From positions 79,090,414-79,154,413 of the forward strand of contig NC_135715.1 in the NCBI RefSeq assembly GCF_964656455.1: DNA of 64,000 nucleotides, given 5' to 3'. The DNA comes from Halichoerus grypus (taxonomy: Eukaryota > Chordata > Mammalia > Carnivora > Phocidae). The translations under genes and the position numbers were made by a program. Within the stretch, counting starts at the first letter, position 1; each line of letters begins with the position of its first letter. The notes below the pieces were generated by a model. That model saw nothing but the letters and a program-made list of their open reading frames with translations, made no database searches and had not been told where the DNA came from. This document shows positions 11,991 through 25,423 of the stretch, in pieces.

Positions 11991-12104
11991 CAGCATACTT
12001 TAAGAGAAATTTGCTTCGTTCTATAATATAACTATACTATTTTATAAAATCAAAGGAACTTTCCATTAACTAACTTTTGCTAATTTCTGTCTGTTTAGGA
12101 ATAG

Positions 12105-12899
<795 letters not shown>

Positions 12900-13599
12900 A
12901 CATTTCAAAGCACTACATAGTTGACTCATAACAAAAGTGGTGCCTTCTGGAGGCAGTGCCCACCTAAAAATCCCTTCCATAGGCTGAAGACTTTGTCTTT
13001 ATAAATGCTTTCATAATACATAGATACTTGAGTTAACTTTTTGTAGAACAATTGTTCCCTTAATATGCAACATAATCAAATATGTGGTCCATCTCTGAAA
13101 CTAAGACAGGATTACAACTGTGCCTTGAAGTAACTTTAACATGTTTAAGTGGACTGTCTGACATACTAGGTATTTCCTGAAAATTTAAGTGTGTAACTGT
13201 TGTTGATAAAGAACATTTATGTAGAAAATTGATACTTTGATTAGTAAAAGATATTTTTATAGGATTGAATGTTTTAGTTCTGACTTTGAATTTATATAAA
13301 GTATTTTTACAATGACTGGTCTTTCTTACCTGGGAAAACATATGAGGTTAGTTTTAGAATTATGCCATAAGTATCTAAATTTTGAACTTACAAAGAGTCT
13401 ATCTTGTTGTAAATAGTGTTTTGCAATTTCTATTGACAAATTTATGAACTATCATGATACCCTTAAGGTGGAAATTGTTCATTGTACAATATATTTTTAT
13501 TGCTTCCTAAATGTAGACAGAGCTGTATGGAAGTAGGAAGCTTTTTAAAACTGGACAATTTGCAATCATTGTGAACAGCTGACTTGAATGTTTCACCTC

Positions 13600-13605
13600 A
13601 ATAAA
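13600..13605 (+). terminator. GJB6: GJB6 polyadenylation signal AATAAA
   Basis: Canonical AATAAA about 700 bp after the stop codon. Cleavage is expected 15-25 bp downstream, and sequence beyond about 13625 looks like ordinary intergenic DNA. Confidence 0.75.
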
Positions 13606-13625
13606 GATCAGCCCCATTGCTTATG

Positions 13626-15330
13626 CCTTCATCTGCATTATGGGTTTCTGTTCAGTCTGGGCCTCCATGTGGTCATCCCTCATGTGGTAAGATGAGTTGG
13701 TTGGGTTACTTTTGGTGGGCAGGCTGCTGGTTGCGTTCGGGGGGGGTTGGCGCCTGGGAGTTCAAGCCTGACTCTTGCATCCTCACATCAAATGAGCAGA
13801 AGCTGAGCTTAGCAACCCACCCAGTCCATAGCTTGGAGAGGATTTGGCTGCTTTAGGACACAGAAAATGTCCTCTGGGTCAGTTCAGCCCTGATAGAGAC
13901 GAGGTTGAGGAAGTCAGGGGCAGCTCTCAGACGAAGCTTGCCTCAAAGGATTCATTCGTTACCCGAGTCCTTCAGACCATGGTGACTGACATAAGCACCC
14001 ACAGCCTCACACCCACAGATGAGGAAACCTTTCTCTCCAGGGATTTCCAGATTGAACACAGATGCCTTGAGAATGGGTGCTGGTGAGTCAGTCACAGACT
14101 GGTCACTCTGGAGTGGTAAGACACACACACGAAACAACTGTGTAAAGGGACAACATTACCATGGCATATTCTGCATGAGGAAACCTAATAAATAATAAGC
14201 GTCCACAAGAGCTTGTTGACACATGTCAACATGGTGCCATGATTCCAAAATCTCTCTCCAGAAAAACAAAATATTCTCATTTTCTTCAGAGTCCAAAGCA
14301 AATTCCAGACACATCATTTCACCCATAAATGTCTCAGTATCAATCTATAAAAACCAAAGACTAATCTTTTAAAACAAAACTACAATCCTACCATCACATT
14401 AAAAAATCTAGTGAGCACTCATAATTCCCAATGTCCTATAATGTTCTTTCTTTTTAAATAGCTATTCGAATGAGTATCAAATGAAGGATGAGGTGAAATA
14501 CCAGGGGCAGATAAAACAGCCTTAGGAGCAATACCAATCTGTATCAGAAAGGAACTGTCTTCCCACCATGATCTTGGGATTTCTGGTCCCCCTCATGACA
14601 ACACCACCTACCAGTCCCTCCTTTCTTATTTTCCATCTCTTTCTCTTCTCCAGTTGTTTTCTGCTCTTTAACCCCCTTTATGCTCCTCTCTGGAGCTGTC
14701 TCTCCATACCACTGCACCAAGGTCAGGAGTGGTGGACCACATTTTCTTTCCCCATCCACTTCTCAGCACCTTCATCTGGGCCCACCCTCACCACAGAATC
14801 CAAGCCACTGTCAGCACCATGACTTGCTGAATGCCAAATCTGATGGCTCTTTATCAGTTTTCATCTTCTTAAAACTCTTTTTGAGACCTTTTTTTAGATT
14901 CCGAGTCACAAGAAACTGCCCAACCTAACCTTGGGTCTCCACCTCCAACAGCTCCTCTGTCTCCTGCATTGACTTCCCTCCCTCTCTTACCCCTTGAGAG
15001 AATACCTTTCTTTTTCTCACCCTATCTTTGGCAATCTTATTTACCTGTACAATTACCCTGAGATAGTATCCCATTTTACACAGAGGTTAAATAACTTGCC
15101 CAAAGTCACAGAGGTAATATGTAGCAGATACTAGGTCCAAAACAAGTCCAACTGTCTCTAAAGGCAGTGGCTTAACCACCATGTTGCACTGGTTCCCAGA
15201 GTTCCATGTTGGATGACCATGTATAATGTATGATGTTAAAAAAAAAAACCCACGCACTTCTCACCTAGCTCCAACAATGATCTATTCATGCTTTTTCACT
15301 TTCCCAGGAGACTCTCGCTTGCTTATCCCC
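13626..15330. other. Intergenic DNA downstream of GJB6
   Basis: Unique sequence to about 14280. 14290-14445 is a fragment of an old L1 3'UTR in reverse orientation, similar to 15345-15490. Between them lie a CT-rich unique block (14540-15040) and an antisense MIR (about 15045-15190). No gene is recognised. Confidence 0.5.
15045..15190 (-). mobile_element. MIR SINE remnant, - strand
   Basis: Complement of the MIR core: attttacacagaggttaa, then cttgcccaaagtcacagag, then cttaaccaccatg. It is an old, diverged element shared by placental mammals. Confidence 0.6.
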
Positions 15331-15344
15331 CACTCTGGATTGCT

Positions 15345-17947
15345 CTGAAGCAAATTCCAGACACGTCATTTCATCAGTAGATATTTCAATATGGGTCTTG
15401 TAAGAGTAGACTAATCTTTTACAACTAAAACATAATGCCACCATCACATTACAAAATCCAGTCATGGTTCATAATTCCCCAATTGTCCAGTTCCTCTCTT
15501 TTTTCCTTGTTATTTTGAGATAATTGTAGAATCACATGTAGGCATAAGAAATAACACAGAGGTCAGAGGTCCATGTGCACCTTGCACAGTTTCTCTCAAT
15601 AGTAATACCTTGCAATACTATAGTACAGGATCTCAACCACTGCATTGACATTGATACAGTAAAGACACAGAACATTTCCATCACCACAAGGATCCCCATG
15701 TGGCCCTTTTATACCTACACCCAACTCTTTCCTATCCCATCTCCACCTACCACATCCCTTTCTGATTCCTGGAAACCACTGATCTGCTCATTATTTCTAT
15801 AGTTTTTTTCATTTCAAGAATGTGATTATGAAAGAAATCATATAATATGCAATCTTTTGAGATCGGATTTTTTTCCCTCAGCATAATTCTCTGAAAGTTC
15901 ATCCGGGTCATTGTGTGCACCAGTAGTCTATTCCTTTTTACTGCTGAGTAATGTTCCATGGTATGGATGTGCACAATTTGTTTAAACATTCACTCACTGA
16001 AGGACATCTGGGCTGTTTCCAGTCTGGGGCTTATATGAAAACTGAACTTTCATATACAGGTTTTTCTGTGAACACATTTTCATTTCTTGTGACAAATATT
16101 CAAGAGTCTAATTGCTGGGTATATGGTAGTTGCACATCTCATTTTTTTTAAGAAACTGCCAAACTGTTTTCAGAGTAGCTGCACCATTATACATTCTCAC
16201 CAGCAATGTATGGGTGATCCAGTTCTTCCTCATCCTTGCCAGCATTTGGTGTTGTCACTATTTTTTATTTTAGCCATTCTGATAGATGTGTTTAATTTGC
16301 ATTTCTGTAATGGCTAATGAAGTTGAACATCTTTTCATGTGATTACTAGCTATCTCTAAATCATTTTCATTTTCTAATTAGATTGGTTTTTTTCTACTAT
16401 TGAGCTTTGAAAGTTCTTTATATATTCTAGATTCTAGTCCTTGGACAGATAGTAGTTCATAAATTTTTTTCCACCCTAGCTTTTCTTTTCATCTTCTTAA
16501 CAAGGTCTTTTGCAGAGCAATAGTTTTTCATTTTAATGACGTCAATTTATCAATTTTTTTCTTTTATGGATTGTGGTTTTGATGTCAAGTCTAAGAAGTC
16601 TTTGCCTAATCCAAGATCCCAAAGACTTTCTATTTTTTTTCTAAAAGCTGTATAGTTTTTACACTTTACATTTAAGTTTGTGGTCCATTATGTGTTTAGT
16701 TTTATATAAGGTCTGAGACTTAAGTTGAGGTTCATTTTTTTGCCTGTAGACAGATGTCCAGTTGCTCCAGCACCATTTGATGAAAATGTCATCTTTCCTC
16801 TATTGAGTTGTTTTTGTATTTTTGTCAAAAATCAGTTAAGTATATTGGTGTGGAGCTATTTCTGCATTCTCCATTCTGTTCCATTGATCTGCATGTCTAT
16901 CCTTCCACCAATACCAGATCTGCATGTCTATCCTTCCACCAATACCAGATACTATATAAATAACTCTTGAAACCTGCTAGAATGACTCCTCTCACTTTAT
17001 TCTTCCTTTTCAAATTGTTTATGTAAATGTTATGTTCATGTAAATTTTAGAATGATCATGTCTATGTTTACAAAAAATCTTGCTGGGTTTTTGGTAGAAA
17101 TGGCATTGAACCTGTATATCAATTTGGGGTGAATTGACATCTTCACTATGTCAAATCTTCCTATCCATATGCACATTATGTCTCTCTATGCATATCTTCT
17201 TTGATTTCTTTCATCAACATGTGTAGTTTTCAGCACATGAATCATGTAAATGTTTTGTTAGATTTACTTCTAAGTATTTCATTTTCTTTGATTGTAAATA
17301 AATAATTTTTTATTTTAATTTCAGAGTCCACCTGTTCATTGCTAGTATAAAGAAATAAATGGTTTGGGTTTGGGGGTTTGATTTTGTTTTTTGTATTTTG
17401 TGATCTTGATGAACTCATTAGTTCTAGGAGATTTCTTGGGATTTTCTGCATAGACAACCATATCATTTGCAAATAGGGATAATTTTATATCTTCCTTTCT
17501 ATTCTATGTGTCTTTTATTTCCTTTTCTTGCCATACTGCACTGGCTAGAACTTCCAACACTATTTTGAATATGAATGATAAAAACAGAAATCCTTATCTT
17601 GTTCCCAATCTTAAGGGGGAAAAATTCAATATTTTACCACTGAGTATAATGTTAACTATAGGTTTTTATAGATATTCTTTATGAAATTGAGGAAGTTTCC
17701 CTCTATTTTTATTTTTCTGAGAGTTTTTATCATGAATGGGTGTTACATTTTGTGGAAAAAAAGTTTGCAATAAATGATACGATTATGTGATTTCTCTTCC
17801 TAAGCCAATTAATATGGTGGATTACATTAACTGATTTTCAAATATGGAACCAGTCTTGCATCCCTGGAATGAACCTCACTTCATTGCAATGTGTAATTCC
17901 TTTCATATATTACTAATTCCATTTGCTAATATTTTATTAAAAATGTG
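15345..17947 (-). mobile_element. Old antisense L1, 3' part (3'UTR and ORF2 end)
   Basis: Reads on the - strand as L1 3'UTR followed by the end of ORF2, for example the complement of the 'tattccatggtatgg' and 'ttgctgggtatatgg' landmarks common to antisense L1s. Many stops; old. The element resumes at 19121 after a nested insertion, giving one nearly complete antisense L1 between 15.3 and 23.6 kb. A 31-bp segment is tandemly doubled at 16886-16947. Confidence 0.8.
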
Positions 17948-17955
17948 TACATCTA

Positions 17956-19112
17956 CAAGGGAAACAGAAGCAAAAATGAACTATTGGGATTTCATCAAGA
18001 TAAAAAGCTTTTGCACAGTGAAGGAAACAATCAACAAAACTAAAAAGCAACATGCAAAATGGGAAAAGATATTTGCAAATGACGTATCTGATAAAGAGTT
18101 ATTGTCCAGAATCTATAAAGAACTTATCAAATTCAAAACCCAAAAGACAAGTAATCCACTTATGAAATAGGCAGAAGATATGGATAGACACTTTTCCAAA
18201 GAAGATATCCAGATGGCTAACAGACATGGAAAGATACTCAACATCACTCATCATCAGGGAAATACAAATCAAAACTATGATGAGATTCCACCTCACACCT
18301 GTCAGAATGGCTAAAATTAACAAGACAGGAAACAACTAATATTGGCAAGGATGCAGAGAAAGGCCAACCCTCTTACACTGTTGGTGGGAATGCAAACTGG
18401 TGCAGCCACTCCAAAAAACAGTGTGGAGTTTCCTCAAAAAATTAAAAATAGAACTACCTTATGATCCAGCAATTGCACTATTAGGTATTTACCCAAAGGA
18501 TACAAAAATACAAATTTGAGGGGGCACAAGCACCCCAGTATTTATAGCAGAATTAGCTGCTGCAATAGCCAAACTATGGAAAGAGCCTAACTGTCCATTG
18601 GGCTTCAACAATAGCCAAATTATGGAAAGAGTCTAAATGTCCATTGACTGATGAATAGATAAAGAAGATGTGGTGTGTATATATACAATGAAATATTACT
18701 CAGCCATCAAAAAGAATGAAATTTTACCATTTGCAATGGTGTAGATGGTAATAAAGTATATTATTCTAAGCTAAATAAGTCAGTCAGAGAAAGACAAATA
18801 CCATATGATTTCACTCATATGTGGAATTTAAGAAACAAAACGGATGAACATAGGAGATGGGGAAAAAAAAAAGAGAGGGAGGCAAACCGTAAGAGACTAT
18901 TAACTATAGAGAACAAAGTGAGGGTTTTTGAGATGGGTGGAGGATGGGCTAAATGGGTGACGGGTATTAAGGAGGGCACTTATTGTGATGAGCCCTGGGT
19001 GTTATATGTAAGTGATGAATCACTAAATTCTACTCCTGAAACCAATATTACACTATATGTTAACTAACTAGAATTTAAATAAAAACTTGAAACCAAAAAA
19101 AAATGAAAAAAA
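17956..19112 (+). mobile_element. 5'-truncated carnivore L1 nested in the antisense L1
   Basis: Sense L1 from within ORF2 (tgaactattgggatttcatcaagat) through the 3'UTR to an A-rich tail at about 19112. It is close to the corresponding part of the full-length L1 (37430-38400). The word tacatcta (17948-17955 and 19121-19128) flanks it as a short target-site duplication. A 45-bp internal duplication lies at 18560-18645 (caatagccaaactatgg / caatagccaaattatgg). Confidence 0.85.
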
Positions 19113-19120
19113 AGAATTTT

Positions 19121-20000
19121 TACATCTATATTCTTGGGGATGTTAGTTCTTTGTTGTTTTGTTGGGTTTTGGGAGGGGGGGCTTCTTTTGTTTTGTTTTG
19201 TTGGTATTGTCTTTGTCTGGTTTTGGTATCAGGCTAATACTAGCATCACAAAATTAATTGGGAAGTGTTTTTCCCTCTTTTATTTTCTAGAAGAGGTCAT
19301 GTAGAAGAGGAGGCAATCCTTCTTTAAATGTTTGGTAGACTTCCTCACTGAAATTATCTGGACCTGGACATTTCTTGAGTTTTTTTTTTTTTTCTTTTTA
19401 CAAATTCAATTTCCTTAACAGTTGTAAGGCTTTTCAAAGTATCTGTTTCATATTGGATGAGTTGCAGTAGTTTGTGTTTTTTGAGGAAGTGATCCATTTT
19501 GTCTAAATTGTAAAATTTATAAGTATAAAATTGTTCATAGTATTCTCTTATCCTTTTGATGTCTATAGGTGATATACCCTGTTTGATTCTAATATTGGTA
19601 ATTTGTGTCCTCTCTCTTTTTCCCTCTTTGTTAGTCTTGCTAGAATTTTTGTCAATTTTATTGATCTTTTCAAAGAACCAGATCTTTGTTTAATTAATTT
19701 CTTCTATTCTTTTTCTGTTTTCAATTTAATTGATTTCTGATCTTATCTTTATTATTTCTTTCCTTCTGTTTGCTTTGGGTTTATTTTGCACTTCCTTTTC
19801 TAGATTCCTGAAGGGGGAGCTTAGATTATTGATTTGAGTCTCTTCTTCTTTTCATATATGCATTCAGTGCTGTACTATTCCCTATCATCACTCCTTTAGC
19901 TATGTTCCACAAATTTTGACATGTTGTATTTTTTAATGGCATTGTCTTTTATTGAGTTTTGAGTATACTTTTGTTTTGAGGTTGCAATGTTTTCTTCTCT
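19121..20000 (-). mobile_element. Old antisense L1, ORF2 middle part
   Basis: Continuation of the antisense L1 interrupted at 17956. The reverse strand reads reverse-transcriptase and linker sequence with many stops. It is interrupted again at about 20001. Confidence 0.75.
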
Positions 20001-20445
20001 TTTTTAATTTTTAATTTCAGTACAATTAACATACAGTGTTATATTAGTTTCAGGTGTACTGCATACTGGTGCAACCACTGTAGAAAACAGTATAGAGGTT
20101 CCTCAAAAAATTAAAAATAGAATTATCATATGGTCCAGTAATTCCACTACTGGGTATTTACCCAAAGAATCTGAAAACACAAACTTGAAAAAAATATATG
20201 CACCCCTATATTTATTGTAGCATTATTTACAGTAGTCAAGATATGGAAGCAACCCAAGTGTCCATCAATAGATGAATGGGTAAAGAAGATGTGGTATATA
20301 TACACAATAGAATATTACTAGACCATAAAAAAATAATGAAATCTCGCCATTTGCAACAACATGGATGGATCTAGAGATTATAATAAGTAAATCAGAGATA
20401 AACAAGTACCATATAATTTAACTCATATGTGGAATTTAAGATATG
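20001..20445 (-). mobile_element. L1 with 5' inversion (twin priming), nested
   Basis: 20003-20064 is the very 3' end of an L1 in reverse (starts T-rich; complement of ...acacctgaaactaatat...). 20065-20445 is L1 ORF2-end/3'UTR in forward orientation. Opposed halves with the tail on the left indicate a - oriented insertion whose 5' part was inverted during integration. It interrupts the older antisense L1. Confidence 0.7.
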
Positions 20446-20660
20446 CTGTATTTTTTTATTTTCATTCAATACAATGTATTAACCCATCATTTATTTAGAA
20501 GTGTGTTTTAGTTTCCAAGTGTTTGGTGATTTTCCTGTTATCTTTCTGTCATTGATTTCTACTTTGATTCCAATATTATCAGAGAACATTCTCTTTATTA
20601 TTTCAACTATTTTAAATGCATTGAGGTTTGTTTTATGGCCCATTTATTAAGAATGTCTTT
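20446..20660 (-). mobile_element. Old antisense L1, short middle segment
   Basis: Sequence such as aagtgtgttttagtttccaagtg is typical of antisense L1 ORF2. It lies between two nested insertions. Confidence 0.7.
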
Positions 20661-21170
20661 TTATTCTGAGGTTTTGCCATCTGTGGCCTTACTAACTCTG
20701 GGAAGACTGCCCCTCCCATGGCTAGCTAATTCCTAAAGATAGCAAACAACTCCCCATGAGTTCATCTTTCATAATCAAACAAACCAATCTAAAGCCCATA
20801 ACCCCAGCCACGTCTTTTTACCAGGCTTTCAAAGGGCTCTCACATTCTGGGCCTCTATCCACCTGCCTTAATCACCCCAGGGCCAGATACCAGACAACTG
20901 GCTGAAAATTTTCAAACTAGCCAATCCTAAGACTATTTACTCTGCCTTGCCTTTCCCGCAGAAACAACAATGAAGAGTTTTGCCCATGTTTTCCTTGCAC
21001 CCCTACCCCCACTGTTTCCTGAATGACCCTGTGGCCCTGCATGGCATGCTGTGCCTCCTGCTTCTAGAGAGCTGTGAGTTAACACTTCTTCCTTCATGTC
21101 AGTCATTTCTGAGTCTGTATGTCTTACTTTACCTGATTAAAACAAATCCTGGATACCTTTAAAAATAATC
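20661..21170 (+). mobile_element. LTR-like insertion inside the antisense L1 (uncertain)
   Basis: About 500 bp of non-L1 sequence splits the antisense L1, whose text resumes at 21173 (cagaacatggtctatcttgg). Composition, length and a late attaaa-type signal (about 21135) suggest a solitary long terminal repeat of an old endogenous retrovirus. No retroviral coding sequence is present, and the family was not identified. Could be another repeat class. Confidence 0.35.
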
Positions 21171-22129
21171 CAGAACATGGTCTATCTTGGCGTATGTTCC
21201 ATGAGCACTTGAAAAAAATGTATTTTCTCTTACCCAGTGAAATGTCAATTAGATCTTATTGGCTGATGGTGGTGTTGAGTTTTTCTATATCCTTGCTAGT
21301 TTTCTGTCTAGTTGTATCTGTTGTTGAGAGGTGTCTCCAACTTTAATTGTGGTTGTGTCTGTTTCTCCTTTCAGCTCTATCAGTTTTAGCTTCGTATATT
21401 ATTCAGTTCTGTGTTTAGTGTATACACATTTAGGATTGCTATGTCTTCCTAGTCAATTGACATTTTTATCATGATATGCTGCTCCTTTTTGTGTCTGGTG
21501 ACTTTTTTTTGCTCCAAAGCCTACTGTACCTGATATTAATAAAGCCATTACTGCTTTCCTTCGGTTGTTTGTATATGTCTTTTTCCATCCTTTTATTTTC
21601 AACCTACCTATGTCATTATATTTCAAGTGAATTTCTTGTAGACAGTATCTGGTTGGATCATGTATTAAATCCATTCTGTCAATCTGTGTCTAAATTGGTG
21701 TATTTAGTCCATTTACATCTAATTTAATTGTTGGTAGTTTAAAGCTTAAGTCCACCACTTAAGTCATTTATTTTTTGTTTTCTGTTTCTTATGTCTATTT
21801 TTTATTTTGGTTTTCTTTTTCCTGCCTTCCTGTGGTTTGCTAAAATGTTTCTTAGAATTCCATATTTATTTACCTAGTGGTTTTGCATGCATCTTCGTAT
21901 AGCTTTTTTAATAGCTGCTCTAGATATTACCTTACATATACATAACATCACAGTCTGCTTGCATCATCATTTTACCAGTTTAAGTGAAATATAGAAACCT
22001 CACCTCCCTTTCCATTTCTTTACCCTTCTCCATCTATAATTGTTTTAAATCTTTCCTCTACATACATCTAGAATCACATACATCTAGAATAGTTTTTGTT
22101 TCAACTGTCAAATTTAGAAAACTCAAGAG

Positions 22130-22339
22130 GGGGGCACCTGGGCAGCTCAGTCTGTTGTGTCTGACTCTAGGTTTTGGCTCAGGTCTTGATCTCATGGGTC
22201 ATGGGATCAAGCTCCATATAGGGCTCCGTGCTCAGTGGGGAGTCTGCTTGAGGATTCTCTTCCTCTGCCTCTCCCCCCACTCACATGCACTCTCTCTCTC
22301 TCTCTCAAATAAATAAATAAACCTTTAAAAAAAAGAAAA
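22130..22339 (+). mobile_element. CanSINE, + strand, nested in antisense L1
   Basis: Full-length with (tc)n tract and aataaataaataaa tail. Duplication agaaaactcaagag at 22116-22129 and 22340-22353. Confidence 0.93.
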
Positions 22340-22648
22340 AGAAAACTCAAGAGAAGGAAACCCTATTGTATTTACCCATATTTTTGCTTACTGTAGTCTT
22401 TCTTTCTTCCTGATGTTCTCAAGTTCCTTCTTTGATTTCTTTTCTATATAAAGAACTTTCTTTAGCCATTCTCTTAGGATACACCTGTTGGTGACAAATT
22501 TTATGAATGTTCTTTCATCTGTGAATGCCTGGATTTCCTCTCTATTCATGAAGAATATTTTTGCTGGGATTAGAATTTTTGGTTGACTGGAAAAATATTG
22601 TGCCACTTTATTCTGGCACCCATGATTTCTGATGATAAATCCTCTATA

Positions 22649-22841
22649 GGGATGCCTGGGTGGTTCAGTTGGTTAAGTGGCTGCCTTCAGTTCAAGTCAT
22701 GATCCCAGGGTCCTGGGATTGAGTCCTGCATTGGGCTTCTTGCTTAGCAGGGAGCCTGCTTCTTCCTCTGCCTTCCACTCCCCCTGCTTGTGCTTATGTA
22801 CACTCTTTCTCTGAGAAATAAATAAATTAAATCGTTTTAAA
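22649..22841 (+). mobile_element. CanSINE, + strand, nested in antisense L1
   Basis: Head gatgcctgggtggttcag, tail aaataaataaatt. Duplication aaatcctctata at 22637-22648 and 22842-22853. Confidence 0.93.
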
Positions 22842-23640
22842 AAATCCTCTATAACTTGGATTGTTTTTCCCTACAGTAATAGGTATTGTTTTTCTCCAGC
22901 TGCTTTCAAGATTTTTTCTTTGTCTTTAGTTTTCAGAAGTTTAATTATGATGTGTTCTGCCATGACTTCTTTGGATTTATCCTGTTTAGGGCTAACTTCT
23001 TGAATCTGTGGGTTTATGTCTCTTGCTAAATTTGGAAAGTTTTCAGCCATTATTTCTTTGAGCACTTTTTTTTAGTCCTGCCCTCATTCTCCTCTCCTCT
23101 GAACTCCAATGACACAAATGTCAGGGCTTTTCTTATAGTGATACAGGTCCCTGAGACTCCATTCTTTTTTTTTTTTTTTTTTTTTTTTTCATTCTCTGTT
23201 CTCTCTCTTGTTCTAATCAAGTGGTTTTTATTATTTTGGCCCACTGATTCTTTTCTCTTTTCCATCCCTCTGCTGTTGAGCTCACCCACTAAGCTTTTTA
23301 TTTTGGTTATTGTGTTTTTTAGTTCTAAATTTTCCATTTGGTTCTTCTTTATGTCTTTTTTTTTTTGCTGAGACTTTCTATTTCTTGCTGAGGCTTTCTA
23401 TTTTTTCATTTGTTTCAAACATATTTGTTATTGCCTGTTGAAGTATTTTTATCATGAATGCTTTAAAATTTTTTATCAGCTATTTTAGCATTTCTGTTAT
23501 CTTGGCTTCTGCATCTATTGATTTTTTTCAGTCAGTCTGAGATCTTCTTGGGGACTTCATAAGGGACTTTGATGATTGCATAGTTGAGGTATTTAGTATG
23601 TTCTTTTATCTTTTGTATTTTCTATAAACTGATAGTTAGA

Positions 23641-25204
23641 TTTAAAGGCTTTAGCAGACTTTTTTTATTTTGCAAGAGTGTTTGATAGTTGATGTTGTAT
23701 ATTCCCACCAGGAGGCACATAATGTCTGGCTGTCTCTTTATGGTGCTGTCAGCAACCATTGACGGGCACTGCCCAACTCCTTTAATTTATTACAGGTTGC
23801 AAAATGGATTATTCTGACTAATATTTTCAAACTATCACTTGTATTAACCAAGAGGCTCCTAGGAGTCAGGTCCTGTGTTGAGTGTCAGGGGACAGACTGA
23901 TGACTGAGATATCATGACTCTCTACAGTCTAGTGGAGGAGTTACAAACAAATAATGGGACAGTGCAACAATAGTGGTGGTGATAAACCAGGAGTCATTGG
24001 GATTTGTTGGTGGAGGGGCAGCCAAACCATCTGGGCAATGTCCTGAAGAAGGTGAATCTTAAAGGATAATTAGAAGTTAGGCAAGAGAAAGGGGAGAAAT
24101 GGATATTTCTGACAGGCAGGTAGGAAGCAACATAGCTTATGCAGGGAGTAGCAATTTAGTGTTTTTAACCCCTGAACTGCCAGGGAGAAAACAGTGACAC
24201 CTGAACCTGAAAGTGGGCAAGGTTACCACTGAACACAAAGTGAAATCCCAAATCCGCTGACATCAGCATATTCTTCCAAGTTTCTCTTGCTGATGTCTCA
24301 GTGCTCCCCATCCTCAGACTGCCCAAGTGCCCACTCTGTTTCCTGAGGCCTGTTTATTTATCCTCACCTCTGAGCATTGCATCGACATTCTCCTGCCTAG
24401 AATGTCCTCCCTGCCTGTCCCTTCCTCCAGCCTTTCCTTCTAAACTAGTTCAAAGTCTTCATTCCCAAGATTCTCCCTGCCTCATCCCGGGCAGAACCAC
24501 TCCCTCCTCACCCTCCTCCCCCAGGGTCAGCCTGTGGGTGTTGCACTCCTGTGTTCTCATTGCTTCCCCTCTTGGGTGGGGGCTCCTGGATGGAGGAGAA
24601 CCAATTCACTTTATCCCCAAAACATGTACCTTCAAATAGCGAGTGCCACTGAATGTATTGAATTAATTGGGGTCTTGAATACTAATACCTCTTCTCTGGG
24701 CTTTGTGGCATAGTTGTTTAGAAGGAAAGAAGGCTCATTAGCTTGCCGTCCTGAGGGAGACCCGACAGCAGCTTTCTGAAGCCCAGCAAACAACTTCCCC
24801 AACTGCCAGAACTGCCGTTGCTATGGTTTCTCCCACCCACTAAGAGTACTTAGGTGAATGCAGATTGAAGAAGAGAGTGAGGCTGGCCAAGGCCTTTTCA
24901 GGTCATTTTAAGAGGGAAAAAATTTGGTGAAGTAACAGAATGCCTTGAAATCATTCAGATGTCAGAGTGCAGTGAGAAAAATTCACCAAGATGAAAAGTT
25001 AAATTAATTGTGAAACCACAGCCAAATAATGAGATAATGCTATAAGACCTCAGAGACTCCAACATTAACCAACCTTAGAAATGTGAAGATACTTGTTAAC
25101 CTAAATTATTTCTGGGTATGATTCATTAGACAGACACTAAAATGATTTACTTTTAGCTTTTCTGCTAACATAATTTTTCAATTTATGGATTCAGGGTTAA
25201 TGTG
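23641..25204. other. Intergenic DNA, mostly unique, with an L2-like piece
   Basis: No gene recognised. 24340-24660 resembles the 3' part of LINE-2 in forward orientation (cctagaatgtcctccctgcc ... ccccaaaacatgtacc), which explains the open frame at 24301-24639. 23870-24000 may be another old repeat. Confidence 0.4.
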
Positions 25205-25220
25205 GTATTTTAGATTATAA

Positions 25221-25407
25221 GATTTTTATTTATTCATTTGAGAGTGAAAGAGAGTGAGGGCACAAGTAGGGGCAGGGGCAGAGGCAGAGGGAGAAGCAGA
25301 CACTCCACTGAGCGGGGAGCCCAATGTGGGGCTGGATCCCAGGACCCCAGGATAATGACCTGAGCCGAAGGCAGACGCTTAACTGACTGAGCCACCCAGG
25401 CACTCCA
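25221..25407 (-). mobile_element. CanSINE, - strand
   Basis: Reverse-oriented element ending gactgagccacccaggca. Perfect 16-bp duplication gtattttagattataa at 25205-25220 and 25408-25423. Confidence 0.94.
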
Positions 25408-25423
25408 GTATTTTAGATTATAA

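Larger units (their letters stand above)
3453..12098 (+). other. GJB6: GJB6 intron (inferred single 8.6-kb intron)
   Basis: Runs from the exon 1 donor to the coding-exon acceptor. It contains CanSINEs at 6645, 8593, 10053 and 11831 and otherwise unique sequence. The longest open frames here (7059-7427, 10530-10934) show no recognisable family or codon pattern. Splice-like sites at 3549-3582 and a strong CAG|GTGAGT donor at 4316 suggest that alternative 5'UTR exons may lie in the first kilobase. The block 8230-8575 is AT-rich unique sequence with FOX- and homeobox-like words. Confidence 0.6.
21171..23640 (-). mobile_element. Old antisense L1, 5' part (endonuclease and ORF1)
   Basis: The reverse strand reads L1 endonuclease sequence (21453-21674, CLQEIHLKY-like) and then ORF1 pieces: the C-terminal domain at 22871-23065 (ENFPNLARD, DKEKILKAAGEK) and the N-terminal part at 23050-23337 (Glu/Lys-rich). 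All frames are broken. Two CanSINEs (22130, 22649) and a 27-bp poly-T at 23164-23190 lie inside. Confidence 0.75.

Noticed and set aside
14214..14231. Inverted repeat TGTTGACA ca TGTCAACA
   Set aside because: Only 8-bp arms; such short dyads are expected by chance in 64 kb.
24301..24639. 112-codon open frame
   Set aside because: Lies in CT-rich LINE-2-like sequence, with no family features.
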